From Bacteroidales bacterium UBA714 (GTDB lineage Bacteria; Bacteroidota; Bacteroidia; Bacteroidales; UBA932): a stretch of DNA of 17,634 nucleotides. How positions within the stretch are numbered: position 1 is the stretch's first letter; the number at the start of each line of letters is the position of its first letter. The notes under the pieces were generated by a model. That model had not been told where the DNA came from, did no database searches, and was given only the letters and a program-made list of their open reading frames with translations. Of the stretch, positions 7,340-14,737 are shown piece after piece. A program made the position numbers and the translations under genes. Location: positions 1 through 17,634 of the forward strand of contig DBLW01000123.1 in NCBI GenBank assembly GCA_002298075.1, written 5' to 3'.

Positions 7340-8263
7340 TCATGACAGTTGCCGGACTTGTTCTTCATCAAGTCCGGTAATTGATGCAATCTGCGCGGAA
7401 GGCATGCCCGCTTCAAGCATTTTCTTAGCCACTTCCAATGCCTTGTCCTCCCGGCCTTCTGCCAATCCCTGCTCATGCCCCTGCTGCCTTGCGAAATCAA
7501 TAGTATTTTCGTAATCGTAAATCATCTTCTGAGATTCTTGATAGTTAATATATTGTTCCGCGGTAAAGTTACATAATTCCGCCATTTCAAACAAGCGGTC
7601 AAATTCTTTTCCGTCAAATACGACCGGCCGGCTTTTAAGGCGGGACATGTTCTTCAAAAGATACATCCACTTGTCAGAGCCGCTCTCAAGTTCACATTCC
7701 TTTTTTGTGAACCTTTCAAGTTCAAGGAATATGAACTGAAGCTTATCATGCAGAAGCTCCCCGGTATCGTCCTCACGCAACCTGTATGAAGAATGATACC
7801 TTTCGGCATCCCAGCCGGCCCCATGCTCCATTCTGAAGTTAACCACAGCAATGAAACGTATCGGCTTGAGGTTGAAGTTCCATCTGAAGCATGAAGGATC
7901 TCCATTCTTCTCAATATGCCTTTCCTTTGCCAGGACTGCCTGATTGATTACCGGGTAGCTCGTATAAAACAATGCCCTGTCACGGAAATGAGCCTGCTGG
8001 GCAAGCTGCATCTCTATTATATACTCTTCTCCCGAAAGGGTCCTTACAGCAATGTCAAATACCGCCTTGCGCTCATAAGCAGTAGGGCCGAGATGTTCCG
8101 TATTCTGAAATGTGACATCTGCAATCTTGCCGTTTCCCACAATACGGTTAAGGAATGAGATAAGTATGTCCTTGCATTCCTCGCTCCCGAATATTCTTTT
8201 GAACATGTAATCATTGGTCAGATTGGCATAGCCGCCATGCTGCGTGACCTCTTGTGTTTCCAT
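7340..8263 (-). CDS. Rpn family PD-(D/E)XK nuclease / putative transposase
   Basis: The 307-residue product belongs to the Rpn/PDDEXK_2 family, common in Bacteroidales, whose studied members promote RecA-independent recombination through DNA cleavage. The N-terminal LTNDYMFKRIFGSEECKD is the family's opening motif. The nuclease core shows D70 in AVFDIAV and E84-M85-Q86, the D and E-x-Q of the PD-(D/E)XK site. HFRDRALFYTSYPVI follows. The C-terminal tail (EGREDKALEVAKKMLEAGM, then a short helix-turn-helix-like end) is also typical. I chose METQEV at 8263. The ATG at 8299 would add 12 atypical residues and would lie upstream of the transcript start predicted from the promoter-like box at 8293-8300. 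It is single, convergent with the GNAT gene only three bases away, and shows no flanking inverted repeats or duplicated target that I can see. Confidence 0.9.
   Translation of the reverse strand: METQEVTQHGGYANLTNDYMFKRIFGSEECKDILISFLNRIVGNGKIADVTFQNTEHLGPTAYERKAVFDIAVRTLSGEEYIIEMQLAQQAHFRDRALFYTSYPVINQAVLAKERHIEKNGDPSCFRWNFNLKPIRFIAVVNFRMEHGAGWDAERYHSSYRLREDDTGELLHDKLQFIFLELERFTKKECELESGSDKWMYLLKNMSRLKSRPVVFDGKEFDRLFEMAELCNFTAEQYINYQESQKMIYDYENTIDFARQQGHEQGLAEGREDKALEVAKKMLEAGMPSAQIASITGLDEEQVRQLS
7352..7377. terminator. Perfect inverted repeat at the convergent GNAT-rpn junction
   Basis: CCGGACTTG (7352-7360) and CAAGTCCGG (7369-7377) form a 9-base-pair stem with an 8-base loop. It lies within the last codons of the Rpn gene and 15 bases after the GNAT stop. 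It could end the sbcDC-GNAT transcript while doubling as rpn coding sequence. There is no T tract, so the terminator call is tentative. Confidence 0.45.
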
Positions 8264-8292
8264 ATTTATCCGTTTTGATGTCAGTGACACGG

Positions 8293-8300
8293 CAAACATA
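8293..8300 (-). promoter_or_regulatory. Candidate -7 box of the rpn promoter
   Basis: The minus strand reads TATGTTTG, an exact TAnnTTTG match. A convincing -33 box is missing, though an A-rich tract lies upstream at 8326-8366. The start would be near 8287, about 24 bases before the chosen ATG at 8263. Confidence 0.4.
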
Positions 8301-8325
8301 TGAAAACGGCAACCGAAAGCAGCAT

Positions 8326-8366
8326 TTTTAAAGATTTTTTAATCAGATTTTTCTTTTTCTTTAAAA
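8326..8366. repeat. AT-rich inverted repeat between carB and rpn
   Basis: TTTTAAAGA (8326-8334) and TCTTTAAAA (8358-8366) are perfect reverse complements with a 23-base spacer made mostly of T on the plus strand. It begins 45 bases past the carB stop and could be a weak terminator for carB. With so little G and C the stem would be weak, and base composition alone could produce it. Confidence 0.3.
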
Positions 8367-8410
8367 CCTCCTCTTCTGATGACATGCCCAGTAAAAATCC
8401 GGCATTACTG

Positions 8411-11400
8411 TCAATATTCGCTCCAGCTTCTGATGGCTATGTCGTCCGGACCCATGGTGCAGAATGCGCCGATGAAAGCACCGGCCAGACGGGCATTGGT
8501 CAGCAGTGGAATATTCAGGTCTATGGCAGCGCGGCGGATACGGTAGCCGTTACCCAGTTCGCCTGCAGTCAGATTCTTCGGGATATTCACCACCATGTCA
8601 ATCTCCTTTCTGTGCAGCATCTCCAGCGCCTGAGGCTCACCTGTCTCGCCGGGCCAATATACAAGAGTATTCTCCACACCCTGCTCCGTAAGGAACCTTG
8701 ATGTTCCGCCTGTCGCAAACAACTTGTAGCCTTTCTCCACAAGCATCTTAGCGGCACCGAGCATTTCCGCTTTCTGCTTGGCATTTCCTGTTGACAACAA
8801 AATGTTCTTACGAGGGATACGATATCCTACCGAAAGCATGGCTTTAAGAACAGCGCAAGGGGAGTCCTCGCCGATACAGCCGACTTCACCCGTCGAAGCC
8901 ATGTCGACTCCGAGCACCGGGTCCGCCTTCTGGAGACGGTTGAAGGAGAACTGGCTGGCCTTTATCCCCACATAATCCAGATCAAACAGGCTTGTGTCAG
9001 GCTTTTGGACATCCAATCCCAGCATTACCTTCGTGGCAAGCTCGATGAAATTATATTTCAGCACCTTGCTCACAAAAGGGAAAGAACGTGACGCACGCAG
9101 ATTACACTCTATTACCTTTATATCATTATCCCTTGCGAGGAACTGTATGTTGAACGGTCCGGATATCTCCAGTTCCTTGGCAATCTGACGCGAAATCCTC
9201 TTGATGCGCCTCATTGTCCCCACATAAAGCTTCTGAGGAGGGAACTGTATCGTGGCATCTCCCGAATGCACTCCGGCAAACTCGATATGCTCACTAATCG
9301 CATAAACCAGAATCTCACCGTTGCGCGCGACCGCATCCATCTCTACCTCCTTCGCGTGCTCAATGAACTGGCTGACCACAACAGGGTGCTTCTTGGACAC
9401 ATCCGCAGCCAGTTTGAGGAAACGTTCCAATTCCTCATGGTTGGAACATACGTTCATTGCAGCACCGCTGAGCACATAAGACGGGCGCACCAGCACAGGA
9501 AAACCGACTTCCTCTACAAATGCATCGATATCCTCCATGGACGTCAGCGCCCTCCATTGCGGCTGGTCAACCCCTATCCGGTCCAGCATGGCAGAAAACT
9601 TGTCCCTGTCCTCGGCATTGTCAATGCTCCTTGCACTTGTCCCGAGAATATTCATCCCTTGCTCATCAAGGCGCATTGCCAGGTTGTTCGGAATCTGCCC
9701 TCCTGTTGAAACGATGACACCATGAGGAGTCTCTTTCTCTAAGATATCCATGACCCTCTCAAACGTCAGCTCGTCAAAATACAGGCGGTCACAAATGTCA
9801 TAGTCCGTAGAAACCGTCTCAGGATTGTAATTTATCATGACTGAGCGCCATCCGTTGCTCCGTACAGTATTGAGAGCCTGCACACCGCACCAGTCGAACT
9901 CAACCGAAGAGCCTATCCTGTATGCTCCGGAGCCGAGAACAACGACCGAGCGCCCGTCATTCTCATACTCAATATCGTCAGCGCATCCCTTGTAAGTCAG
10001 GTAAAGATAATTTGTCATTGCAGGATACTCGGCACCGAGTGTGTCAATCTGCTTCACGACAGGCACAATGCCAAGGCTCTTGCGAAACGCCCGCACTTTC
10101 AGGGCAGCCTCCTCCATGTCATCGCCCAAACAGGCCGCACGGGCAATCTGAAAATCACTGAATCCCTGCACTTTGGCACGTCTGAGCAAAGTGGCATCTG
10201 AAATTCCTGAAGCATGCAGCTGCAAGGAAGTCTTCATTATGCCCTCCAGCTTGTACAGGAACCACTTGTCAATCTTTGTCAGCTCATGTATCCGTTCCAC
10301 GTCATACCCGGCCCTAAAAGCCTTGCTTATAACAAATATGCGCTTGTCAGTAGGCTCACGCAATGCCTTGTCTATATCTGGAATCACAAGTTCCTTATTC
10401 TCCGTGAAACCATGCATGCCCTGTCCGATCATCCTCAGGCCTTTCTGGATGGCCTCCTCAAAAGTGCGTCCGATTGCCATAACCTCTCCCACGGACTTCA
10501 TGGATGAGCCGAGTTCGCGGTCAACCCCATGGAATTTTCCCAAATCCCAGCGAGGAATCTTGCACACCACATAATCCAGTGCAGGCTCGAAAAACGCGCT
10601 CGTTGACCTCGTTACGGAATTTTTCAGGTCAAACAGCCCGTATCCCAACCCGAGCTTTGCCGCAATGAATGCAAGAGGGTAGCCCGTAGCCTTTGAGGCC
10701 AGTGCCGAAGAGCGGCTCAGACGCGCATTCACCTCAATCACACGATAATCTTCCGACTCAGGGTCAAGCGCATACTGGACATTGCACTCTCCGACTATGC
10801 CGATATGCCTGATGATGCGGATTGCCAGCTCACGCAGCTTGTGATACTCGCTGTTAGTCAAAGTCTGGGAAGGAGCGACCACAATAGATTCACCTGTATG
10901 GATGCCAAGAGGATCGAAATTCTCCATATTGCAGACCGTTATGCAGTTGTCATGACAGTCGCGCACCACTTCATATTCCACTTCCTTCCATCCGCGCAGA
11001 CTTTTCTCCACAAGCACCTGGGGAGAGAAAGCGAAGGCCTTTTCCGCAAGCGCGTCCAGCTCGGTCTCATTGTCGCAGAAGCCGGACCCCAACCCTCCGA
11101 GTGCATATGCGGCGCGTATGATTACAGGATAGCCCAGCTCTGAAGCAGCCTTTCTCGCATCAGCGATATTGTCAACCGCATGGGACTTGATGGTACGGAC
11201 ATCTATTTCATCCAATTTACGGACGAAAAGTTCCCTGTCTTCTGTATCTATGATGGCCTGCACAGGAGTACCGAGTACCTGCACGCCGTATTTTTCAAAA
11301 ATCCCGCTCTTATAAAGCTCCACACCGCAATTGAGGGCAGTCTGGCCTCCGAAAGAAAGCAGGATTCCGTCAGGACGCTCCTTTGCGATGACTTTCTCGA

Positions 11401-11614
11401 CAAAGAATGGCGTGACGGGCAGAAAATAAATCTGGTCCGCGCTTCCTTCACTCGTCTGCACGGTAGCGATATTCGGATTGATGAGAACCGTGCTTATGCC
11501 TTCTTCCCTCATAGCCTTAAGGGCCTGCGAACCGGAATAGTCAAATTCTCCGGCCTCACCGATTTTCAATGCTCCGGACCCGAGCAGCAGCACTTTCTTT
11601 ATTTCTTTAAGCAT
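8411..11614 (-). CDS. carB: Carbamoyl-phosphate synthase large subunit
   Basis: CarB uses ammonia from CarA with bicarbonate and two ATP to make carbamoyl phosphate for pyrimidines and arginine, in the cytoplasm. The 1067 residues show the full order. These are a first ATP-grasp half with E294 and N296 in VIEVNARLSRSSALASKATG, an oligomerisation region, a second ATP-grasp half with E836 and N838 in VIECNLRASRSFPFVSK, and a C-terminal MGS-like allosteric domain from about 935. Length matches E. coli (1073). By eye, many stretches (for example ALGGLGSGF and WKEVEYEVVRD) look more like the CPS part of animal CAD than like E. coli CarB. The gene starts 27 bases after carA and is last in its operon. 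I see no frameshift or missing key residue. Confidence 0.97.
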   Translation of the reverse strand: MLKEIKKVLLLGSGALKIGEAGEFDYSGSQALKAMREEGISTVLINPNIATVQTSEGSADQIYFLPVTPFFVEKVIAKERPDGILLSFGGQTALNCGVELYKSGIFEKYGVQVLGTPVQAIIDTEDRELFVRKLDEIDVRTIKSHAVDNIADARKAASELGYPVIIRAAYALGGLGSGFCDNETELDALAEKAFAFSPQVLVEKSLRGWKEVEYEVVRDCHDNCITVCNMENFDPLGIHTGESIVVAPSQTLTNSEYHKLRELAIRIIRHIGIVGECNVQYALDPESEDYRVIEVNARLSRSSALASKATGYPLAFIAAKLGLGYGLFDLKNSVTRSTSAFFEPALDYVVCKIPRWDLGKFHGVDRELGSSMKSVGEVMAIGRTFEEAIQKGLRMIGQGMHGFTENKELVIPDIDKALREPTDKRIFVISKAFRAGYDVERIHELTKIDKWFLYKLEGIMKTSLQLHASGISDATLLRRAKVQGFSDFQIARAACLGDDMEEAALKVRAFRKSLGIVPVVKQIDTLGAEYPAMTNYLYLTYKGCADDIEYENDGRSVVVLGSGAYRIGSSVEFDWCGVQALNTVRSNGWRSVMINYNPETVSTDYDICDRLYFDELTFERVMDILEKETPHGVIVSTGGQIPNNLAMRLDEQGMNILGTSARSIDNAEDRDKFSAMLDRIGVDQPQWRALTSMEDIDAFVEEVGFPVLVRPSYVLSGAAMNVCSNHEELERFLKLAADVSKKHPVVVSQFIEHAKEVEMDAVARNGEILVYAISEHIEFAGVHSGDATIQFPPQKLYVGTMRRIKRISRQIAKELEISGPFNIQFLARDNDIKVIECNLRASRSFPFVSKVLKYNFIELATKVMLGLDVQKPDTSLFDLDYVGIKASQFSFNRLQKADPVLGVDMASTGEVGCIGEDSPCAVLKAMLSVGYRIPRKNILLSTGNAKQKAEMLGAAKMLVEKGYKLFATGGTSRFLTEQGVENTLVYWPGETGEPQALEMLHRKEIDMVVNIPKNLTAGELGNGYRIRRAAIDLNIPLLTNARLAGAFIGAFCTMGPDDIAIRSWSEY

Positions 11615-11641
11615 TTTGCCGATAATTTAATTGCACAGGCA

Positions 11642-12745
11642 TCAGATGCCCTTGTGCAGCAGATTTACAAATTCGTCAAACAGAAACTCCGTGTCAACCG
11701 GACCGGAAGCCGCCTCCGGATGGAACTGGGCTGAAAACCAAGGCTTTGACTTATGCCTGATTCCCTCATTTGAGCCGTCGTTCATGTTGATGAAGAGCGG
11801 TTCCCAATCCTTTCCGAGCGTATTGCTGTCCACAGCATAGCCATGGTTCTGGGAAGTAATGAAACATCGTTCTGTCCCGACCATCCTGACCGGCTGGTTA
11901 TGGCTCCTGTGGCCGTATCTGAGCTTATATACGGAAGCCCCTCCAGCCTTTGCGAGAAGCTGGTTTCCCATGCAGATTCCGAATATCGGCCTGTCGCCTG
12001 CAGCCATGGCCTTCTGTATATTGGCCACAGCCTCGCCGCAATTGTCAGGGTTTCCGGGGCCGTTGGAAATGAAGAGGCCGTCATATTCCAGCTGCGTGAA
12101 ATCATAGTTCCACGGAACCCTTATGACCTCGACATCGCGCCTGAGAAGGCATCTGATTATATTTGCCTTCACGCCGCAGTCCACAAGCACGACTTTGAGG
12201 GGTGCCCCCGCGTTGTATCTTATGACCTCCTTGCAGCTGACCTTGTCGACATAATTGATTCCGGCATAATCCGCTGCCTCTGCACAACTGTCTCCGGTGC
12301 CCTCAATAAGTATCCGCCCCGTCATTACTCCATGCTCCCTGAGCACCTTCGTCAGCTGCCTTGTGTCAATGTCCGTTATGCCGGCCACCTTTTCCTTGCG
12401 AAGCCACTGGCCAAGGCTTCCTGCAGCATTCCAATGGCTGTAACCGTCACTATAATCACTGACAATCAGAGCTTCCACGTGTATCTTGCCGCTTTCCATG
12501 AACAGAGGCAGTCCGTTTGGCGCGGAATCTGACGCCGGAACGCCATAATTGCCGACAAGGGGATAGGTAAGCGCCATTATCTGCCCTGCATAAGAAGGGT
12601 CGGTAAGGCTTTCCGGATAACCTGTCATCGCCGTGTTGAACACGACCTCTCCACTGACGGCCTTCTCATATCCGAATGACCTGCCATGGAACTTTGTGCC
12701 GTCACCGAGTATAAGGACGGCTTCTTTCATATAATCAGATGTCAT
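11642..12745 (-). CDS. carA: Carbamoyl-phosphate synthase small subunit (glutaminase)
   Basis: CarA hydrolyses glutamine and passes ammonia through a tunnel to CarB. The 367-residue protein has the N-terminal CPSase small-chain domain (GEVVFNTAMTGYPESLTDPS near residues 33-52). It also has a C-terminal class I glutaminase: nucleophile C258 in FGICMGNQLL, and H342 and E344 in QFHPEA. The triad is intact. The start at 12745 overlaps the stop of the upstream PurF-like gene as ATGA, implying translational coupling. A second in-frame ATG five codons on (MKEAVLILGDG) would begin closer to the conserved domain and cannot be excluded. Like CarB it resembles the eukaryotic CAD type by eye. It is followed by carB after 27 bases. 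Confidence 0.96.
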   Translation of the reverse strand: MTSDYMKEAVLILGDGTKFHGRSFGYEKAVSGEVVFNTAMTGYPESLTDPSYAGQIMALTYPLVGNYGVPASDSAPNGLPLFMESGKIHVEALIVSDYSDGYSHWNAAGSLGQWLRKEKVAGITDIDTRQLTKVLREHGVMTGRILIEGTGDSCAEAADYAGINYVDKVSCKEVIRYNAGAPLKVVLVDCGVKANIIRCLLRRDVEVIRVPWNYDFTQLEYDGLFISNGPGNPDNCGEAVANIQKAMAAGDRPIFGICMGNQLLAKAGGASVYKLRYGHRSHNQPVRMVGTERCFITSQNHGYAVDSNTLGKDWEPLFINMNDGSNEGIRHKSKPWFSAQFHPEAASGPVDTEFLFDEFVNLLHKGI

Positions 12746-14625
12746 AATATGTCTGAGTTCTCCACATAATCAATAAATGCCTTGTTCACAAGATAATTTC
12801 CTCCCGCAGTAGGGTAGTCACCGCTGAAATACCAGTCTCCGGGATGGCCGGGACATGCCTTGTGCAGGCCATCAATTGTCTGATATACAATCTGTACCTT
12901 GGCCTTGGTGCCGGCCGGAGTCAGCAGGCGCACCATTTCCTCCGAAATCTCTTCATCCGTGAAAGGTGCATATATTTCCTTTACATGATTCACTATCATA
13001 TCCTTCTGCAGCGAAAGCTGCGCCCTGGACTTTTCGTATGTCCTGCGTATCAGAGAAGTCATGCCGCGGCGCACAAGAAGGCTTATGGCTGCCCTGAACG
13101 CGATGAACTGGTCCATACTTGCCATGTCAATGCCATAATAGTCCGGATAGCGCACCTGAGGGGAAGATGAAACTATCACAATCTTCTTTGGAGACAGCTT
13201 GTCCAGTATCCCTATTATGCTCTGCCTGAGGGTCGTTCCCCTGACGATGCTGTCATCTATTATGACAAGATTGTCAACTCCGGGCCTCAGGCTCCCGTAT
13301 GTGATGTCATATACATGTGCGGCCAAGTCATTGCGGCTGTTGCCCTCGGCAATGAAAGTGCGCAGCTTGATGTCTTTGATTGCCACCTTCTCGCTTCTTA
13401 TCCTCATGGACAATATCCTCTCAAGTTCCTCGTGGTCAGGATTATGTCCGAGAGCCTCGATTTTCTGTACCTTAAGTTCATTGAGATAATTGTCAAAGCC
13501 CTCCAGCAGGCCATAGAACGCCACTTCCGCAGTATTCGGAATAAACGAGAACACGGTATTCTCCACATCGTTCCCGACAGCCTCCAGCACGGCGGGCACA
13601 AGCAGCTGACCGAGCATCTTGCGCTCACGGTATATGTCCATGTCGCTTCCGCGGCTGAAATAGATGCGTTCAAAAGAACATGCAGAAGGTTTGCGAGGAG
13701 AATTTATCTGCTCCAGCCGCATGCGTCCATGCTTGTCCAGCAGGATTGCCTGTCCGGGGTTCAGCTCGCGTATGCTCTCGGCAGGTACATTCAGCGCAGT
13801 CTGTATGACAGGCCGCTCAGAAGCGAGCACCATCACCTCGTCATCCATATACCAGAACGCAGGCCTTATGCCCCAAGGATCGCGCACGGCGAATGATTCT
13901 CCGCTTCCCGTAAGCCCGCATATGACATATCCGCCGTCCCATTTCGCACTTGAGCTCTTCAGCACATTAGCAATGTCTATACGCTCCTCAATTGCATGCG
14001 TTATATCCATGCCCGACAGGCCCTCATTTTCGCATATCCTATACAGACGCTCCACCTCGCGGTCCAGACGGTGCCCCACCTGTTCCAGCATTATGTATGT
14101 GTCCGCATATCTGCGGGGATGCTGGCCGGCTGCCGTTATTTCCGCAAATATCTCATCAACGTTCGTCATGTTGAAATTACCGCACAGGGCAAGGTTCTTT
14201 GCCCTCCAGTTGTTGCGGCGAAGGAAAGGATGGACATATTGTATCCCGCTTTTTCCCGTGGTGGAATATCTCAGATGCCCCATGTACAGTTCTCCTGCGA
14301 AAGGAAGGCACTTCTTCGCAAGCTCCGCATCATGAAGCTGCTCCTGCGACATGTCGCGGAAGTTTTCATGTACGGCCGCGAATATCTCCGAAATCGCTCC
14401 TGAGCCAAGCGCACGCTCGCGGAACATATATTCCTCGCCCGGCGCAGCCTGAAGTTTTACGCATGCCAGGCCGGCCCCTTCCTGTCCGCGGTTATGCTGT
14501 TTTTCCATAAGGAGGTAGAGCTTGTTGAGCCCGTACATCCATGTCCCGTATTTCTGCTGATAATGCTCGAGAGGGCGGAGAAGGCGTACCATCGCCACAC
14601 CGCACTCGTGTTTCAACGGTTCCAT
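12742..14625 (-). CDS. PurF-like amidophosphoribosyltransferase, divergent long form
   Basis: The 627-residue product has an N-terminal class II (Ntn) glutaminase and a C-terminal phosphoribosyltransferase domain, as in PurF, which makes phosphoribosylamine from PRPP and glutamine. C8 in HECGVAMV would be the nucleophile after removal of a short propeptide. QHNRGQEGAG and GHLRYSTTGKSG follow, and the PRPP loop D457-D458-S459-I460-V461-R462-G463-T464-T465 is intact. It is over 100 residues longer than ordinary PurF (E. coli 505). By eye several PurF features are changed: F151 stands where the oxyanion-hole glycine is expected, and the cysteine ligands of the Bacillus-type iron-sulfur cluster are largely gone (D495 at one site). 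It lies directly before carA with an ATGA overlap. It may be a PurF paralogue with an altered role; the class is firm, the exact reaction less so. Confidence 0.82.
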   Translation of the reverse strand: MEPLKHECGVAMVRLLRPLEHYQQKYGTWMYGLNKLYLLMEKQHNRGQEGAGLACVKLQAAPGEEYMFRERALGSGAISEIFAAVHENFRDMSQEQLHDAELAKKCLPFAGELYMGHLRYSTTGKSGIQYVHPFLRRNNWRAKNLALCGNFNMTNVDEIFAEITAAGQHPRRYADTYIMLEQVGHRLDREVERLYRICENEGLSGMDITHAIEERIDIANVLKSSSAKWDGGYVICGLTGSGESFAVRDPWGIRPAFWYMDDEVMVLASERPVIQTALNVPAESIRELNPGQAILLDKHGRMRLEQINSPRKPSACSFERIYFSRGSDMDIYRERKMLGQLLVPAVLEAVGNDVENTVFSFIPNTAEVAFYGLLEGFDNYLNELKVQKIEALGHNPDHEELERILSMRIRSEKVAIKDIKLRTFIAEGNSRNDLAAHVYDITYGSLRPGVDNLVIIDDSIVRGTTLRQSIIGILDKLSPKKIVIVSSSPQVRYPDYYGIDMASMDQFIAFRAAISLLVRRGMTSLIRRTYEKSRAQLSLQKDMIVNHVKEIYAPFTDEEISEEMVRLLTPAGTKAKVQIVYQTIDGLHKACPGHPGDWYFSGDYPTAGGNYLVNKAFIDYVENSDIL

Positions 14626-14684
14626 ATAATATTATTTGTCAAGTCGTTCCATTAATGGCCGCACAATGACGGCATATCGTATTT

Positions 14685-14721
14685 AAGGGAAACTCAGTCA
14701 ACATGAGACCTTGTTTCCCTT
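14685..14721. repeat. Hairpin between guaA and the PurF-like gene
   Basis: AAGGGAAAC (14685-14693) and GTTTCCCTT (14713-14721) form a perfect 9-base-pair stem with a 19-base loop, starting 17 bases past the guaA stop. In the direction of guaA no T tract follows, so it may be an attenuator, processing site or RNA-stability element rather than a full terminator. I see no Bacteroidales-type promoter in the remaining gap of 14626-14737. Confidence 0.45.
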
Positions 14722-14737
14722 TTATATATCCAGTGGT

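Noticed and set aside
7340..8263. The Rpn gene as part of an insertion sequence
   Set aside because: The family is called putative transposase, but I saw no terminal inverted repeats or target duplication; treated as a stand-alone nuclease gene.
8300..8701. A plus-strand frame of 133 codons starting in the rpn-carB gap
   Set aside because: Most of it runs antisense inside carB, its start is a phenylalanine-rich low-complexity stretch from a T-rich tract, and it matches no family I know.
11180..11734. A plus-strand frame of 184 codons opposite carB and the carA end
   Set aside because: It is the antisense shadow of two genes with complete catalytic motifs.
14685..14721. The guaA-downstream hairpin as a clear intrinsic terminator
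   Set aside because: In the direction of transcription the stem is followed by AAATACG rather than a T run; left as an unassigned hairpin.
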